From: Anaeroplasmataceae bacterium
Lineage (GTDB): Bacteria > Bacillota_I > Bacilli_A > Acholeplasmatales > Anaeroplasmataceae
Direction: 5' to 3'
Assembly: GCA_029057785.1 (NCBI GenBank)
Contig: JAIDZC010000038.1
Span: 45,932-109,931 of the forward strand
Length of the DNA: 64,000 nucleotides
The notes beneath the pieces are model-generated. The model searched no databases. It was not told where the DNA came from and saw only the letters and a program-made list of their open reading frames with translations. This document shows, piece after piece, positions 53,720 through 63,098 of this stretch. The position numbers were made by a program, and so were the translations under genes. Position 1 is the first letter of the stretch. Every line of letters begins with the position of its first letter.

Positions 53720-53998
53720 ATGAATAAACCAGAATTAGTAACAAGGATAGCAGATAGAACAAATTACACAAAAAAGCAAGTTGAAGAAATTACCGCAGCG
53801 CTATTTGATGTGATTACTGAAGCATTAATCAGTGGAGATAAGGCTGTAATTTCTGGCTTTGGCACATTTGAAGTTCATGAGCGTGCAAAAAAGACAGGTA
53901 GAAATCCTCAAACAGGAGAAGAAATATTGATTGAAGGCTCAAAGGCTCCTGTTTTTAAATCAGCAAAAGTATTTAAGGATGCAGTAAATAAAAGATGA
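53720..53998 (+). CDS. hup: HU-family DNA-binding protein
   Basis: The ATG at 53720 (MNKPELVTRIADRTN) has GTGGAGG upstream; an in-frame TTG at 53714 is too close to the ribosome site. 92 residues, HU size, with ALISGDKAVISGFGTFEVHE and AKKTGRNPQTGEEI (the DNA-wrapping arm with its Pro) and the C-terminal PVFKSAKVFKDAVN. Nucleoid protein that bends DNA. Its stop overlaps the next start (ATGA). Confidence 0.97.
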   Translation: MNKPELVTRIADRTNYTKKQVEEITAALFDVITEALISGDKAVISGFGTFEVHERAKKTGRNPQTGEEILIEGSKAPVFKSAKVFKDAVNKR

Positions 53999-54975
53999 TC
54001 AATCCATTTCAAGCTATTTTAGATCAAAATTGGAAACAACTAAATAGCTATTTAGACCATGGAAATGTCAATATAGTGGATACAAAGGGAATGTCACTCC
54101 TTTGTTATGCTATCAAGCTTCAGTCTAATGATGCTGTACAAATTTTACTTCGTGCCTATATTGATGTTGATTTGGCAGATAAAAAAGGAAATACTAGCTT
54201 TCATTATGCTGTTTTATATAATCGATTAAATTACCTTCGTGTTTTAATGACGACAAATGGAAATCCAATGCAAAAGAATAAGGATGGGCATACCCCCTTG
54301 TATCTTGCTTGTAGGTATCGCAAAGAAAAGATGATTGATTTATATTTAGAAAAGTATAAGTTAGATATGGGTGAAAAGGACATAAATGAAGAAACGATTT
54401 GTATGGCGTTTGTTCGTGCTAAGGCCCCTCTCCTTTTGAAAAAGTATGGTGGCTTTGAGGCATGGCTAGAGGAGACAAATTATATCGGAAATCCACCGCT
54501 CATAGTAGCAGCAGAACGAAATTCAATTGCTATGGTTAAATTCATCTTAGAATATCCAGTGTTTATCAATAGGAAAAATCATATGAATGAAACAGCTTTA
54601 TTCTATGCAGTTAGGAATGAAAATAAAGAATTGATTAATCTCTTATTAAGTTATGGTGCATTTTTGGATTTTAAAAACAAAAATGCTGAAACGATATATG
54701 ATATTGCATCCAACGAAATTAAAGAGTACATCGAAGAACGTAGAAGAGCTTATAAAATGACAACCTATCATAGAAGATATCCACTGCACTATGCAATATA
54801 TATGAATGATTCTAGACTCATAGAAAAAGCTATGAGTTTAAAGAATGTTAATTTGGTTGATTCTTATCATTTTACTCCCTTAAAGTTAGCTAAGCTTTAT
54901 CATAATAAACAAGCAATAGAGGGGATTAAAGCATTAGAAAGAGTTGCAAAAATTGCAACACTAGAAACAAAATGA
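53995..54975 (+). CDS. Ankyrin-repeat protein
   Basis: 326 residues, made of about eight ankyrin-like repeats: GMSLLCYAIKLQSNDAVQIL, GNTSFHYAVLYNRLNYLRVL, GHTPLYLACRYRKEKMIDLY, then GNPPLIVAAERNSIAMVKFI, ETALFYAVRNENKELINLLL and YPLHYAIYMNDSRLIEKA. The middle repeat around EETICMAFVRAKAPLLLKKY is degenerate. No signal peptide or membrane segment, so a cytosolic protein-binding scaffold with unknown partner. It begins within the HU stop codon, which makes its translation dependent on HU. Confidence 0.9.
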   Translation: MINPFQAILDQNWKQLNSYLDHGNVNIVDTKGMSLLCYAIKLQSNDAVQILLRAYIDVDLADKKGNTSFHYAVLYNRLNYLRVLMTTNGNPMQKNKDGHTPLYLACRYRKEKMIDLYLEKYKLDMGEKDINEETICMAFVRAKAPLLLKKYGGFEAWLEETNYIGNPPLIVAAERNSIAMVKFILEYPVFINRKNHMNETALFYAVRNENKELINLLLSYGAFLDFKNKNAETIYDIASNEIKEYIEERRRAYKMTTYHRRYPLHYAIYMNDSRLIEKAMSLKNVNLVDSYHFTPLKLAKLYHNKQAIEGIKALERVAKIATLETK

Positions 54976-55004
54976 TAGACAATTTTAAAGTAATATGATA
55001 AAAT
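54976..55004 (+). promoter_or_regulatory. Promoter of the lysine operon
   Basis: TAGACA (54976-54981), 17 bp, TAAAAT (54999-55004), about 20 bp upstream of the riboswitch. Confidence 0.7.
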
Positions 55005-55021
55005 AAATATGTTATATTTAA

Positions 55022-55220
55022 ATCATAGAGGTAGCAATGTAAATGAGTAATCTATGGAGAAGGCATTCTGTGAAGTAGAGGAAAGGTAACCATTGCCGAA
55101 TAAAAATTCTAGGCATAGAGTTTTTATGGGGATATAGGAAACACCTATATCACTCCTACATAATCCTATGTAGAGGCGCTAGAAAAAGAAAAACCTTAAG
55201 CGCTATAAGCGCTTATTTTT
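55022..55220 (+). promoter_or_regulatory. Lysine riboswitch (L box) with terminator
   Basis: The conserved L-box blocks AGAGGTAGC (55027-55035), GAAGTAGAGGAAAGGTAACC and ATTGCCGAA (to about 55100) are present. A short P1 helix pairs CATAG near 55024 with CTATG near 55166. Downstream an intrinsic terminator TAAGCGCT/AGCGCTTA (55197-55204 with 55208-55215) ends in TTTTT. GGCGCT at 55174-55179 can pair with the 5' terminator arm as the antiterminator. Lysine binding should stop transcription of the lysine operon. Confidence 0.95.
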
Positions 55221-55236
55221 ATTAATGAGGTAAAAT

Positions 55237-56457
55237 ATGAACTATCAAAATTTAAAAGAAAAATATGGAACACCCTTATATATTTATAATGTAGATATGA
55301 TGAAGGATATTATTTGTAAATACCAAAATAACTTCAAATCAAATCAATTTGAAACAGAATTAATCTATGCATCTAAGGCTCTAAACATTAAGGCAATGCT
55401 AAGACTACTTATGCGATATAATCTATCCCTAGATGTGGTATCCTTAGGAGAATTATTTACAGCAAAGATGGTAGGATTTCCTATGGAAAAAATTTATTTT
55501 CATGGAAATAATAAAAGCTTAGAAGAGCTTACCTTTGCTGTTAAAGAATCCGTTGGAACAATTGTGGTTGATAATTTGATGGAACTAGAGCTTCTTGAGC
55601 AGATTACACAAGAGTTAAAAAAGGATGTAACCATCTATATTCGTCTAAATGTTGGTGTAGAAGCTCATACACATAAATATATCGTTACTGCTCATGTTGA
55701 TTCTAAATTTGGAGTGCTTTATCAAGGAAAAGAATATATCAAGATGCTAGATCTTCTAAAGCACTCTAGCTATATTCATCTTCAAGGCTTTCATTCTCAC
55801 ATTGGTTCACAAATTTTTGATTTAGCTCCTTATGATGCAGCAATTAAAAAATTAGTAGAAATTGTAAAGACATTTGATCAAACCTTAGATATCAATTTAG
55901 GTGGAGGATTTGGCACCGCCTATACAGATGCGGATCATCCGATACCTTATGAGGAGGTATCTAAGCATCTAGTTCAAACTATGGAAAACGAGCTTAGGAA
56001 GCAGAATGCTCAGCTCCATAAGCTATGTATTGAACCAGGAAGAAGTATTGTTGCCGAGGCAGGACAAACTCTATATACGATAGGTGGAATTAAACAAACT
56101 CCAAATAAGCTTTATTATTTTATAGATGGTGGTATGACAGATAACATCAGACCTGCTTTATATCAGGCACTATACAAGGCAGATATCGTTGGTAAAGAAA
56201 ATCAATTTAAGAATAAAATCGTAACTATTGCAGGAAAGTGCTGTGAAAGTGGAGATATTATCATAGAAAATATTTTACTTCCAGAAGCTAAACGTAATGA
56301 TTTATTAATTACCTATTCTACAGGTGCTTATGGATATTCTATGAGCAGTAATTACAATAAGGCATTGACTCCTGCAGTTGTATTTATTGAGGATGGCAAG
56401 GATGAGCTTGTTGTGAGACGGCAGTCCTTAACAGAGCTTTTAGAAAGGGAAATTTAA
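55237..56457 (+). CDS. lysA: Diaminopimelate decarboxylase
   Basis: 406 residues, alanine-racemase-fold PLP enzyme making L-lysine from meso-diaminopimelate. PLP lysine K47 in YASKALN; GFHSHIGSQ, LGGGFG, EPGRS and CCESGD motifs are all present. GAGG precedes the ATG. First gene under the L-box, so it controls the final step of the pathway; dapF follows with no gap. Confidence 0.97.
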   Translation: MNYQNLKEKYGTPLYIYNVDMMKDIICKYQNNFKSNQFETELIYASKALNIKAMLRLLMRYNLSLDVVSLGELFTAKMVGFPMEKIYFHGNNKSLEELTFAVKESVGTIVVDNLMELELLEQITQELKKDVTIYIRLNVGVEAHTHKYIVTAHVDSKFGVLYQGKEYIKMLDLLKHSSYIHLQGFHSHIGSQIFDLAPYDAAIKKLVEIVKTFDQTLDINLGGGFGTAYTDADHPIPYEEVSKHLVQTMENELRKQNAQLHKLCIEPGRSIVAEAGQTLYTIGGIKQTPNKLYYFIDGGMTDNIRPALYQALYKADIVGKENQFKNKIVTIAGKCCESGDIIIENILLPEAKRNDLLITYSTGAYGYSMSSNYNKALTPAVVFIEDGKDELVVRRQSLTELLEREI

Positions 56458-57273
56458 ATGGAATTTTATAAGATGCATGGCTGTGGCAATGATTTTTGTA
56501 TAATTGAATATGAAGAGAATGTAGAATATTCATCTCTTGCTAAAAAACTTTGTGACAGACGTTTTGGCATCGGAGCAGATGGGCTAATTATTGTCAAAAG
56601 GAATCCACTTGAAATGATATTTTATAATCAGGACGGCTCAAGGGCAAGTATGTGTGGAAATGGAATACGTTGTTTTGCAAGGTATGTTTATGAAAAGAAA
56701 ATCGTACTAACAAAACGTTTTGATTGTTTTACATTAGCAGGAATGATGAAAATTGAAATTACGAGTGAAGACCCATTCTTATGCAAAATAGATATGGGCA
56801 AACCAAGCTTTTCTAATGCTATGATTCATGTTTCTGATGATATTAAATCTTTTGGTAGGCTTTTAACGATTGATAAGTATTCCTTAACCATTTATTCCTT
56901 TTTTATGGGAACGATTCATACTGTGATTTTTGTAGATAGCTTAGAATCAGAAGTGCTAAATTGTGCTGAAAAGATTTGTAAAAATCGTCTTTTTAAAAAA
57001 CAGACGAATGTAAATTTTGTTCATCTCGTAGATGAAAACCATATTGAGGTAAAAACCTATGAACGTGGAGTAGGATGGACACTTGCTTGTGGCACAGGGG
57101 CTTGTGCAAGTGTTGTTACCTGTACAAGATTGAAATTGACAAAGAATAAAGTGTCCGTACTATTACCATATGGAAGTTTAAAAATAGAAGTAACAAAAAA
57201 AGAAAATGTCTTGATGGAAGGACCAACAGTTCTTTCTTATATTGGACAGGTAAAGGAGTGTTTAGAATGTTAA
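56458..57273 (+). CDS. dapF: Diaminopimelate epimerase
   Basis: 271 residues, normal length. Both catalytic cysteines are present: C66 in MCGNGIRC and C211 in ACGTGACAS. The N-terminal MHGCGNDF is the usual opening. Converts LL- to meso-diaminopimelate for both lysine and cell wall. Starts directly after the lysA stop. Confidence 0.97.
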   Translation: MEFYKMHGCGNDFCIIEYEENVEYSSLAKKLCDRRFGIGADGLIIVKRNPLEMIFYNQDGSRASMCGNGIRCFARYVYEKKIVLTKRFDCFTLAGMMKIEITSEDPFLCKIDMGKPSFSNAMIHVSDDIKSFGRLLTIDKYSLTIYSFFMGTIHTVIFVDSLESEVLNCAEKICKNRLFKKQTNVNFVHLVDENHIEVKTYERGVGWTLACGTGACASVVTCTRLKLTKNKVSVLLPYGSLKIEVTKKENVLMEGPTVLSYIGQVKECLEC

Positions 57274-58148
57274 AAGGAAGTTTAGTCGCATTGGTGACAC
57301 CATTTTTAGCAGATGGTAAAGTGAATTATTCTGAACTGAAGAAGCTTTTAGAATATCATATCAAAAATCAAACAGATGGCATTGTAATTTTAGGTACTAC
57401 AGCTGAGGCAACAACGCTTTCTTTAGAAGAACAGCTAGAAATTATAAAGTTTACCATCTCTATAGTAAATAAGAGAATTCCTATCATTGTTGGAGCTGGG
57501 TCTAATGACACATCTAAGGCAATAGAGAAAGCCAAACTTTTTTCTACCTTAGGAGTAGATTATTTACTTGTCATTACACCATACTATAATAAAACGAATG
57601 AAAAAGGTTTGATTCATCATTTTGAAAGTATTGCTGAGATCTCAAGTGTACCAATTATTTTATATAATGTCCCATCAAGAACAGGAATGTCTATCAGCTT
57701 ATCTGCAGTAGAAATCCTTTCTAAACACAAGAATATCTGTGGAATTAAGGAGGCTTCTGGAAATATGAGCTATGCTGTGGGAGTTTCTAAATTCTTAAAT
57801 CAAGATTTTGTAATGCTTTCAGGAAATGATGATATTATTGTACCTATGATGTCTATAGGTGCAACAGGTGTGATTTCTGTTTTAGCAAATATTTGCCCTA
57901 AGCAAACTCATAGTTTATGTGAGCTTTGTTTAGAGGAAAGATATAAAGAAGCAAAAGAGCTTCAAGGAAAGCTTCTTCCTATCGCTAATTCTTTATTCTT
58001 TGAAACGAATCCAATTCCTGTGAAGGCTGCCATGAATTATTTAGGCTTTTCTGTTGGAAACTATAGAATGCCATTATATCCAATGGATGATGAATTGTAT
58101 AAAAGGATGATTCATATTTTAGATGAGAATAAGGAGTTGTTGAACTAA
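57267..58148 (+). CDS. dapA: 4-hydroxy-tetrahydrodipicolinate synthase
   Basis: The ATG at 57267 (after AAAGGAG) is preferred over an in-frame GTG at 57258. 293 residues. Aldolase-type TIM barrel with Schiff-base lysine K161 (GIKEASGN), Y133 in YNVPSRTG and T45 in GTTAEATT, the catalytic triad. Condenses pyruvate with aspartate semialdehyde. Overlaps dapF by 7 bp and dapB by one base. Confidence 0.97.
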   Translation: MLKGSLVALVTPFLADGKVNYSELKKLLEYHIKNQTDGIVILGTTAEATTLSLEEQLEIIKFTISIVNKRIPIIVGAGSNDTSKAIEKAKLFSTLGVDYLLVITPYYNKTNEKGLIHHFESIAEISSVPIILYNVPSRTGMSISLSAVEILSKHKNICGIKEASGNMSYAVGVSKFLNQDFVMLSGNDDIIVPMMSIGATGVISVLANICPKQTHSLCELCLEERYKEAKELQGKLLPIANSLFFETNPIPVKAAMNYLGFSVGNYRMPLYPMDDELYKRMIHILDENKELLN

Positions 58149-58867
58149 TGAAAGCATGTGTTGTAGGCTATGGAGCAATGGGACATATTGTATGTGAGCT
58201 TTTAGCAAGTGAACTTGCATATCCTGTAGCTTTAGAATGTGAATATAAAAATCTAGAAGAAACAGATAAAAATTTTGATTGTATTATTGATTTTTCTAAC
58301 CCAGCGAATTTAGAGATGATTGTTGAATTTGCTAAAAAGTATAAGAAGCCAGTTGTGTTTGCAACTACAGGATATAAAGAAGAGGAATTATTAAAAATCA
58401 AAGATTTATCTAAATCTGTTCCTGTTTTGCGTAGTGCAAACTTCTCTTTAGGTGTAATTTTACTCAATCGTCTTGTAAAGGAAATTACACCAATATTAAA
58501 AGATAGCTTTGATATAGAAATCCTAGAGGCTCATCATCATCATAAGGTGGATAGTCCTAGTGGAACTGCTAAGATGTTACTCAATAGTGCAATTGAGGCA
58601 ACAGATTTCACACCAAATTATGAGCGTTTAGGCTATAGTCCACGTAAACCAAATGAAATAGGCGTGCATTCTATAAGAGGAGGCTCAATCGTAGGGGAGC
58701 ATGAGGTGCTTTATTGTGGAGAAGATGAGACGATTTCCTTGAAACATAGTGCCCAATCCAAAAAGATTTTTGCTGTAGGTGCAATTAAGGCAGCACACTT
58801 CCTTGTAGAACAACCTGTCGGATATTATGATATGGAAGATGTTTTATTTGGAGGAAGCAAAGCGTGA
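58148..58867 (+). CDS. dapB: 4-hydroxy-tetrahydrodipicolinate reductase
   Basis: 239 residues. Shortened N-terminal Rossmann motif VVGYGAMG and catalytic [14 protein letters not shown], the conserved His-Lys motif of DapB. NAD(P)H-dependent reduction to tetrahydrodipicolinate. Start overlaps the dapA stop (TAATG); its own stop overlaps the dapH GTG. Confidence 0.97.
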   Translation: MKACVVGYGAMGHIVCELLASELAYPVALECEYKNLEETDKNFDCIIDFSNPANLEMIVEFAKKYKKPVVFATTGYKEEELLKIKDLSKSVPVLRSANFSLGVILLNRLVKEITPILKDSFDIEILEAHHHHKVDSPSGTAKMLLNSAIEATDFTPNYERLGYSPRKPNEIGVHSIRGGSIVGEHEVLYCGEDETISLKHSAQSKKIFAVGAIKAAHFLVEQPVGYYDMEDVLFGGSKA

Positions 58868-59565
58868 ATGCAGAAGAAATTATAAATCTTATTCATACCT
58901 CTCCTAAAAAGACTCCAGTAAAATGCTATCTAAAAAGCAAGGCAAAACTTAATTTTAAGGAAAGTGAGATTCATTTTTTTGGAGAGCCTAGCCTTTATGT
59001 TTTATTTGGAGAATATCATGTAATTCAGGAGTTTATAGAAAAGAATAAAAATTTAATTTTAGATGTGGTTTTTGAGGGTGATTCTGTTAATTCGGCAATT
59101 CCACTATTAGATATAAGAAAATGCAATGCCCGTATTGAACCAGGTGCAATCATAAGAGATATGGTTGAAATTCATGATCATGCAGTAATTATGATGGGAG
59201 CAATCCTAAACATAGGTGCAGTAGTTGGTGAAAATACGATGATTGATATGGGGGCTGTATTAGGTGGAAGAGCCATTGTGGGGAAAAACTGTCATATCGG
59301 GGCAGGAGCTGTTTTGGCTGGTGTTGTTGAACCTGCTTCGAAAGAACCAGTCGTTGTAGAAGATGATGTTTTAATAGGTGCTAATGCTGTAGTTATTGAG
59401 GGAGTAAGAGTTGGCAAGGGTGCTGTTGTTGCTGCAGGTTCAGTAGTAATAGCAGATGTTGCCCCTAATACAGTTGTTGGAGGAGTTCCCGCCAAGGTTT
59501 TAAAGATGAAGGATGAAAGGACAATAACAAAGACAGCTTTAATTGATGGTCTGAGGTCTTTGTAA
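58864..59565 (+). CDS. dapH: Tetrahydrodipicolinate N-acetyltransferase
   Basis: 233 residues, GTG start overlapping the dapB stop (GTGA). The C-terminal half is a left-handed beta helix of hexapeptide repeats ([52 protein letters not shown]). The length and sequence match the acetyl-branch DapH/DapD of Bacilli rather than the succinylase form. Acetylates tetrahydrodipicolinate, committing to the acetylase pathway. Confidence 0.95.
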   Translation: MNAEEIINLIHTSPKKTPVKCYLKSKAKLNFKESEIHFFGEPSLYVLFGEYHVIQEFIEKNKNLILDVVFEGDSVNSAIPLLDIRKCNARIEPGAIIRDMVEIHDHAVIMMGAILNIGAVVGENTMIDMGAVLGGRAIVGKNCHIGAGAVLAGVVEPASKEPVVVEDDVLIGANAVVIEGVRVGKGAVVAAGSVVIADVAPNTVVGGVPAKVLKMKDERTITKTALIDGLRSL

Positions 59566-59653
59566 TATACAAAAATAAAAGTAATGCATTAAATAATACT
59601 GGACGGCTAGTTTTTAGCGGTTGTATTTTGATGAAAATAAAGGAGTAGTAAAG

Positions 59654-60664
59654 ATGAAGAAGTATAGAGTAGGCATTCTAGGTGCTACAGGAGCTGTAGG
59701 AAGAGAGATGCTTAAAATCTTAGAAGAATATGATTTTCCTTTAGAGGAATTAAGGCTACTTGCAAGTAAGCGTAGCGTTGGGAAGACAATGATCTTTAAA
59801 GGAAAAGAGTATAATATAGAGGAAGCAACCAAAACATCATTTGAAGGATTAGACTTTGTTTTAGGTGCTGCATCTAATGAGATAGCTAAGGCTTTTAGCG
59901 AGGATATTGTCAAATCAGGTGCCGTCTTTATTGACAATTCTAGTGCTTTTCGAATGAAGGATTCTGTTCCTCTGGTTGTACCTGAAATTAATGGTGAAGA
60001 TGTTTTTTCTAACCAAGGAATTATTGCAAATCCAAACTGCTCCACCATCATTGCACTTATGGCAGTAAAAGCCATCCATAAGCTATCTCCAATAGAATCT
60101 ATGGTGGTTTCTACTTATCAAGCAACAAGTGGTGCGGGAGCTCAAGGACCAGTAGAATTAAAGAATCAAATGGAGTCTATCTTGAAAAATGAAGCAATTG
60201 TGCCTAAAGTTTTTCAGCATCAAATCGTAGAAAATGTTATTCCTCATATTGGATCATTTTTAGATAATGGATATACAACAGAAGAAATGAAAATGCAAAA
60301 TGAAGGAAGAAAAATCTTACATCATCCTTCATTAAAGGTATCCTGTACCTGTGTACGTGTTCCTGTTGTGAGATCTCACTCTATATCAATTGATTTAGTG
60401 ACAAAAGACTATTTAGATATAAATATGGTGAAAGAGGCTATCTCTAAAGAAAAGGGCTGTAGGCTATATGATACTCCACAGGATAATATTTATCCTATGC
60501 CTATTGTTACCTCTAATCAAGATTTAGTCTATGTTGGAAGAATTAGAAGATGCTTGATACAGGATAACGGAATTAGTCTGTGGTGTTCTGGAGATCAGGT
60601 TAGAAAGGGTGCAGCCACAAACGCTGTCCAAATTATGATGAAGCTTATAGGGCTTGAATTTTAG
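59654..60664 (+). CDS. asd: Aspartate-semialdehyde dehydrogenase
   Basis: The ATG at 59654 (after AAAGGAG) starts the canonical MKKYRVGILGATGAVG; the in-frame upstream ATG at 59621 is not used. 336 residues. Nucleophile C129 in NPNCSTI; FIDNSSAFR and the substrate-binding RVPVVRSHS segment present. Reduces aspartyl phosphate to aspartate semialdehyde, upstream of dapA. An 88-bp gap from dapH shows no terminator. Confidence 0.96.
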   Translation: MKKYRVGILGATGAVGREMLKILEEYDFPLEELRLLASKRSVGKTMIFKGKEYNIEEATKTSFEGLDFVLGAASNEIAKAFSEDIVKSGAVFIDNSSAFRMKDSVPLVVPEINGEDVFSNQGIIANPNCSTIIALMAVKAIHKLSPIESMVVSTYQATSGAGAQGPVELKNQMESILKNEAIVPKVFQHQIVENVIPHIGSFLDNGYTTEEMKMQNEGRKILHHPSLKVSCTCVRVPVVRSHSISIDLVTKDYLDINMVKEAISKEKGCRLYDTPQDNIYPMPIVTSNQDLVYVGRIRRCLIQDNGISLWCSGDQVRKGAATNAVQIMMKLIGLEF

Positions 60665-60674
60665 GAGGGAGTAT

Positions 60675-61979
60675 ATGTTAGTAGTGACTAAATTTGGGGG
60701 TTCATCATTATCATGTGCTACCCAGTTTGCTAAAGTAAAAAAAATTGTAGAATCTGATGCAAAAAGAAAAATTGTTGTAGTTTCAGCACTAGGTAAAAGA
60801 GATTCATCTGATACGAAGATTACAGACTTACTCTATATTTTGCATGCACATATAAAATATGGTGTGCCATATGAAGATATATGGGAAATGCTAAAATCAC
60901 GGTTTCTTACAATCAAGGAGGAACTAAAATTGCATTATGCGATTGAAGATGATTTGGCGATTTTAAAGACCGAATTAAATAAAACTATTTCAGAGGATTA
61001 TTTGGTTTCACGTGGCGAATACCTTACGGCAAAGCTTATGAGTAGTTATTTAGGCTATCAGTTTGTTGATGCAAAGGATTTAATTTGTTTTAATTATGAT
61101 GGAAAAATAGATTATAATTTGACAGAGAAAAAGGTTCGATTGGCCTTTTCTGAGTATGGAGTTTTGGTCGTTCCAGGATTTTATGGGGCATATCCAAATG
61201 GAAGTATTAAGCTTTTAAGTAGAGGTGGTTCTGATGTCACGGGATCTATATTAGCAAAATGCTTAAATGTATCTTTATATGAAAACTGGACTGATGTCCC
61301 AGGAATTCTAGCCGCAGATCCAAGGATCATTGATCATCCTAGAGCAATCAAAGAAATCACCTATGAAGAGTTGAGAGAGCTTTCTTATATGGGAGCAAAT
61401 GTCTTGCATGAAGAAACAGTCTTTCCTGTACAAAGCTTAAATATTCCAATTAATCTAAAGAACACAAATGATCCAGAACATCCTGGAACACTTATAAAAA
61501 ATGTTTGTGAGGATACCTCAGAAATTATCACAGGTCTTGCTGGTAAAAAGGAGTTTGTATCCTTTAATATCACTAAGGATCATATGTCGAATGAGGTTGG
61601 TTTTTTAAGAAAGGCTTTGGCTATTTTTGAAAAGTATAATGTATCTGTAGATCATATACCTTCTGGTATAGATACCTTTTCTGTTATTGTTTCCACTGCG
61701 AATATTGAAAAATGTCAGTTTGAAATTATTACTGATTTGAAGGCAGAGCTTGGAGCTGATGTTAGTCTAGATTCTGACATTGCCTTAATTGCAGTAGTAG
61801 GTCGAAATATGGCAAGAAAAAGTGGTATCTGTGGATCGATTTTTCAGACTTTAGGAAAAGAGAATATTAGTGTTAAGCTATTAGCTCAGGGGCCATCTGA
61901 ATTAAATATCATTATTGGTGTTTCTCAAAAAGATTATGAAAAAACTTTAAAATCCTTATATAAAAATTTAATTGCTTAA
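60675..61979 (+). CDS. lysC: Aspartokinase
   Basis: The ATG at 60675 (after AGGAGGG) starts MLVVTKFGGSSLS; the in-frame upstream ATG at 60654 overlaps asd. 434 residues. Kinase motifs KFGGSS and SRGGSDVTGS; two ACT domains at the C terminus (about 295-434: EVGFLRKALAIFEKYNVSVD and SGICGSIFQTLGKENISVK) indicate feedback control, probably by lysine given the L-box context. Phosphorylates aspartate, the first step of the pathway. Confidence 0.96.
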   Translation: MLVVTKFGGSSLSCATQFAKVKKIVESDAKRKIVVVSALGKRDSSDTKITDLLYILHAHIKYGVPYEDIWEMLKSRFLTIKEELKLHYAIEDDLAILKTELNKTISEDYLVSRGEYLTAKLMSSYLGYQFVDAKDLICFNYDGKIDYNLTEKKVRLAFSEYGVLVVPGFYGAYPNGSIKLLSRGGSDVTGSILAKCLNVSLYENWTDVPGILAADPRIIDHPRAIKEITYEELRELSYMGANVLHEETVFPVQSLNIPINLKNTNDPEHPGTLIKNVCEDTSEIITGLAGKKEFVSFNITKDHMSNEVGFLRKALAIFEKYNVSVDHIPSGIDTFSVIVSTANIEKCQFEIITDLKAELGADVSLDSDIALIAVVGRNMARKSGICGSIFQTLGKENISVKLLAQGPSELNIIIGVSQKDYEKTLKSLYKNLIA

Positions 61980-61984
61980 AAATT

Positions 61985-63064
61985 ATGAGTGTAGAAGAAA
62001 TTAGAATGAATTTACATACTATTCCAGAAATTGGAAAGTGTGAACTTAAAACAAAAGAATATATAAAAAACGAGCTAATAAAACTCACCTGCAAGATCTA
62101 TGAACCTACTCCAACAGGACTTGTTGCCTACTTTAATGCCCATAGAAGTAAGACGATATGTTTTCGTGCGGATATGGATGGATTAAAGATAATGGAGAAG
62201 ACAAATCTACCTTTTTCCTCCATCCATCCAGGTTATATGCATGCTTGTGGACATGACGGGCATATGGCTATGCTTTTGGAATTTGCAATATGGGCTGATC
62301 GGCATATTTCAGAACTTAAGTATAATATAGTATGCTTATTTCAGCCCTCTGAGGAAGAACATGCAGGAGCTCTTGATATTCTAAATAGTGGTATTTTAGA
62401 CCAGCTTCAAGTGGAAGAAATCTATGGGATCCATATATGGCCCCAGCTTAAAAAGAAACAGCTATTTACTATGTCTGGAGGATTACTTGCCTCCTCTAGT
62501 GAGGTTGATATAGAGTTTTTAGGCAAAGGAGTTCATGCAGCAAATCGAAACAAAGGAATTGATGCTTTAAAAATTGCGAGTTCCTTTTTATTAGAGTGCT
62601 ATCAAAAATTTGATAAGATAAAAGGAAAACATTTACTTTCCTTTGGTACAATGCATTCAGGTAATGCAAGGAATATAGTTAGTGATTATGCAAAACTAGA
62701 AGCAACTATTCGAAATTTTGATGATACTGTATTTTTGGAAATGAAAGAAATCCTTTATGAATTGAAGCAAAAATACGAAAAAGAAACAGATATTCGTATT
62801 CGGATTACTCTAGATGATTTATATAAGAGTGTCATTAATGATTATTCTTTAATTTCCAAATACAAAGATTTGTTGCAGCTTGAACTTTTAGTAAGCCCAT
62901 TTATGCAAGCAGAGGATTTTGGCTGTTATACAAGGAAATATAAAAGTATGTTTATGCTGTTAGGTTCAGGGGATAAGCACTTACTCCATACAGATACATT
63001 TGATTTTGATATGGATATTTTAGCTACTGGCGTAGAAGCATATAAAACTATTGCAACAAATTAA
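61985..63064 (+). CDS. N-acetyldiaminopimelate deacetylase (M20D family)
   Basis: 359 residues. M20D amidohydrolase: FRADMDGL, HACGHDGHMA (metal Cys-His site), PSEEEHAGA, GIHIWPQL and LLHTDTFDFD. Position at the end of the lysine operon, with dapH of the acetyl type, makes N-acetyl-LL-diaminopimelate the likely substrate. The start follows the lysC stop by 5 bp. The aminotransferase that should act between DapH and this enzyme is not in the window. Confidence 0.93.
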   Translation: MSVEEIRMNLHTIPEIGKCELKTKEYIKNELIKLTCKIYEPTPTGLVAYFNAHRSKTICFRADMDGLKIMEKTNLPFSSIHPGYMHACGHDGHMAMLLEFAIWADRHISELKYNIVCLFQPSEEEHAGALDILNSGILDQLQVEEIYGIHIWPQLKKKQLFTMSGGLLASSSEVDIEFLGKGVHAANRNKGIDALKIASSFLLECYQKFDKIKGKHLLSFGTMHSGNARNIVSDYAKLEATIRNFDDTVFLEMKEILYELKQKYEKETDIRIRITLDDLYKSVINDYSLISKYKDLLQLELLVSPFMQAEDFGCYTRKYKSMFMLLGSGDKHLLHTDTFDFDMDILATGVEAYKTIATN

Positions 63065-63068
63065 GATG

Positions 63069-63098
63069 AAGGATACTTACTATAGTATCCTTTTTCAT
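63069..63098 (+). terminator. Intrinsic terminator of the lysine operon
   Basis: AAGGATACT/AGTATCCTT (63069-63077 with 63084-63092) followed by TTTTT, 4 bp after the last stop. Confidence 0.9.

Noticed and set aside
59292..59495. Minus-strand Thr/Ala/Pro-rich frame inside dapH
   Set aside because: It is the antisense of the hexapeptide repeats (GCN-rich codons) and not a gene.
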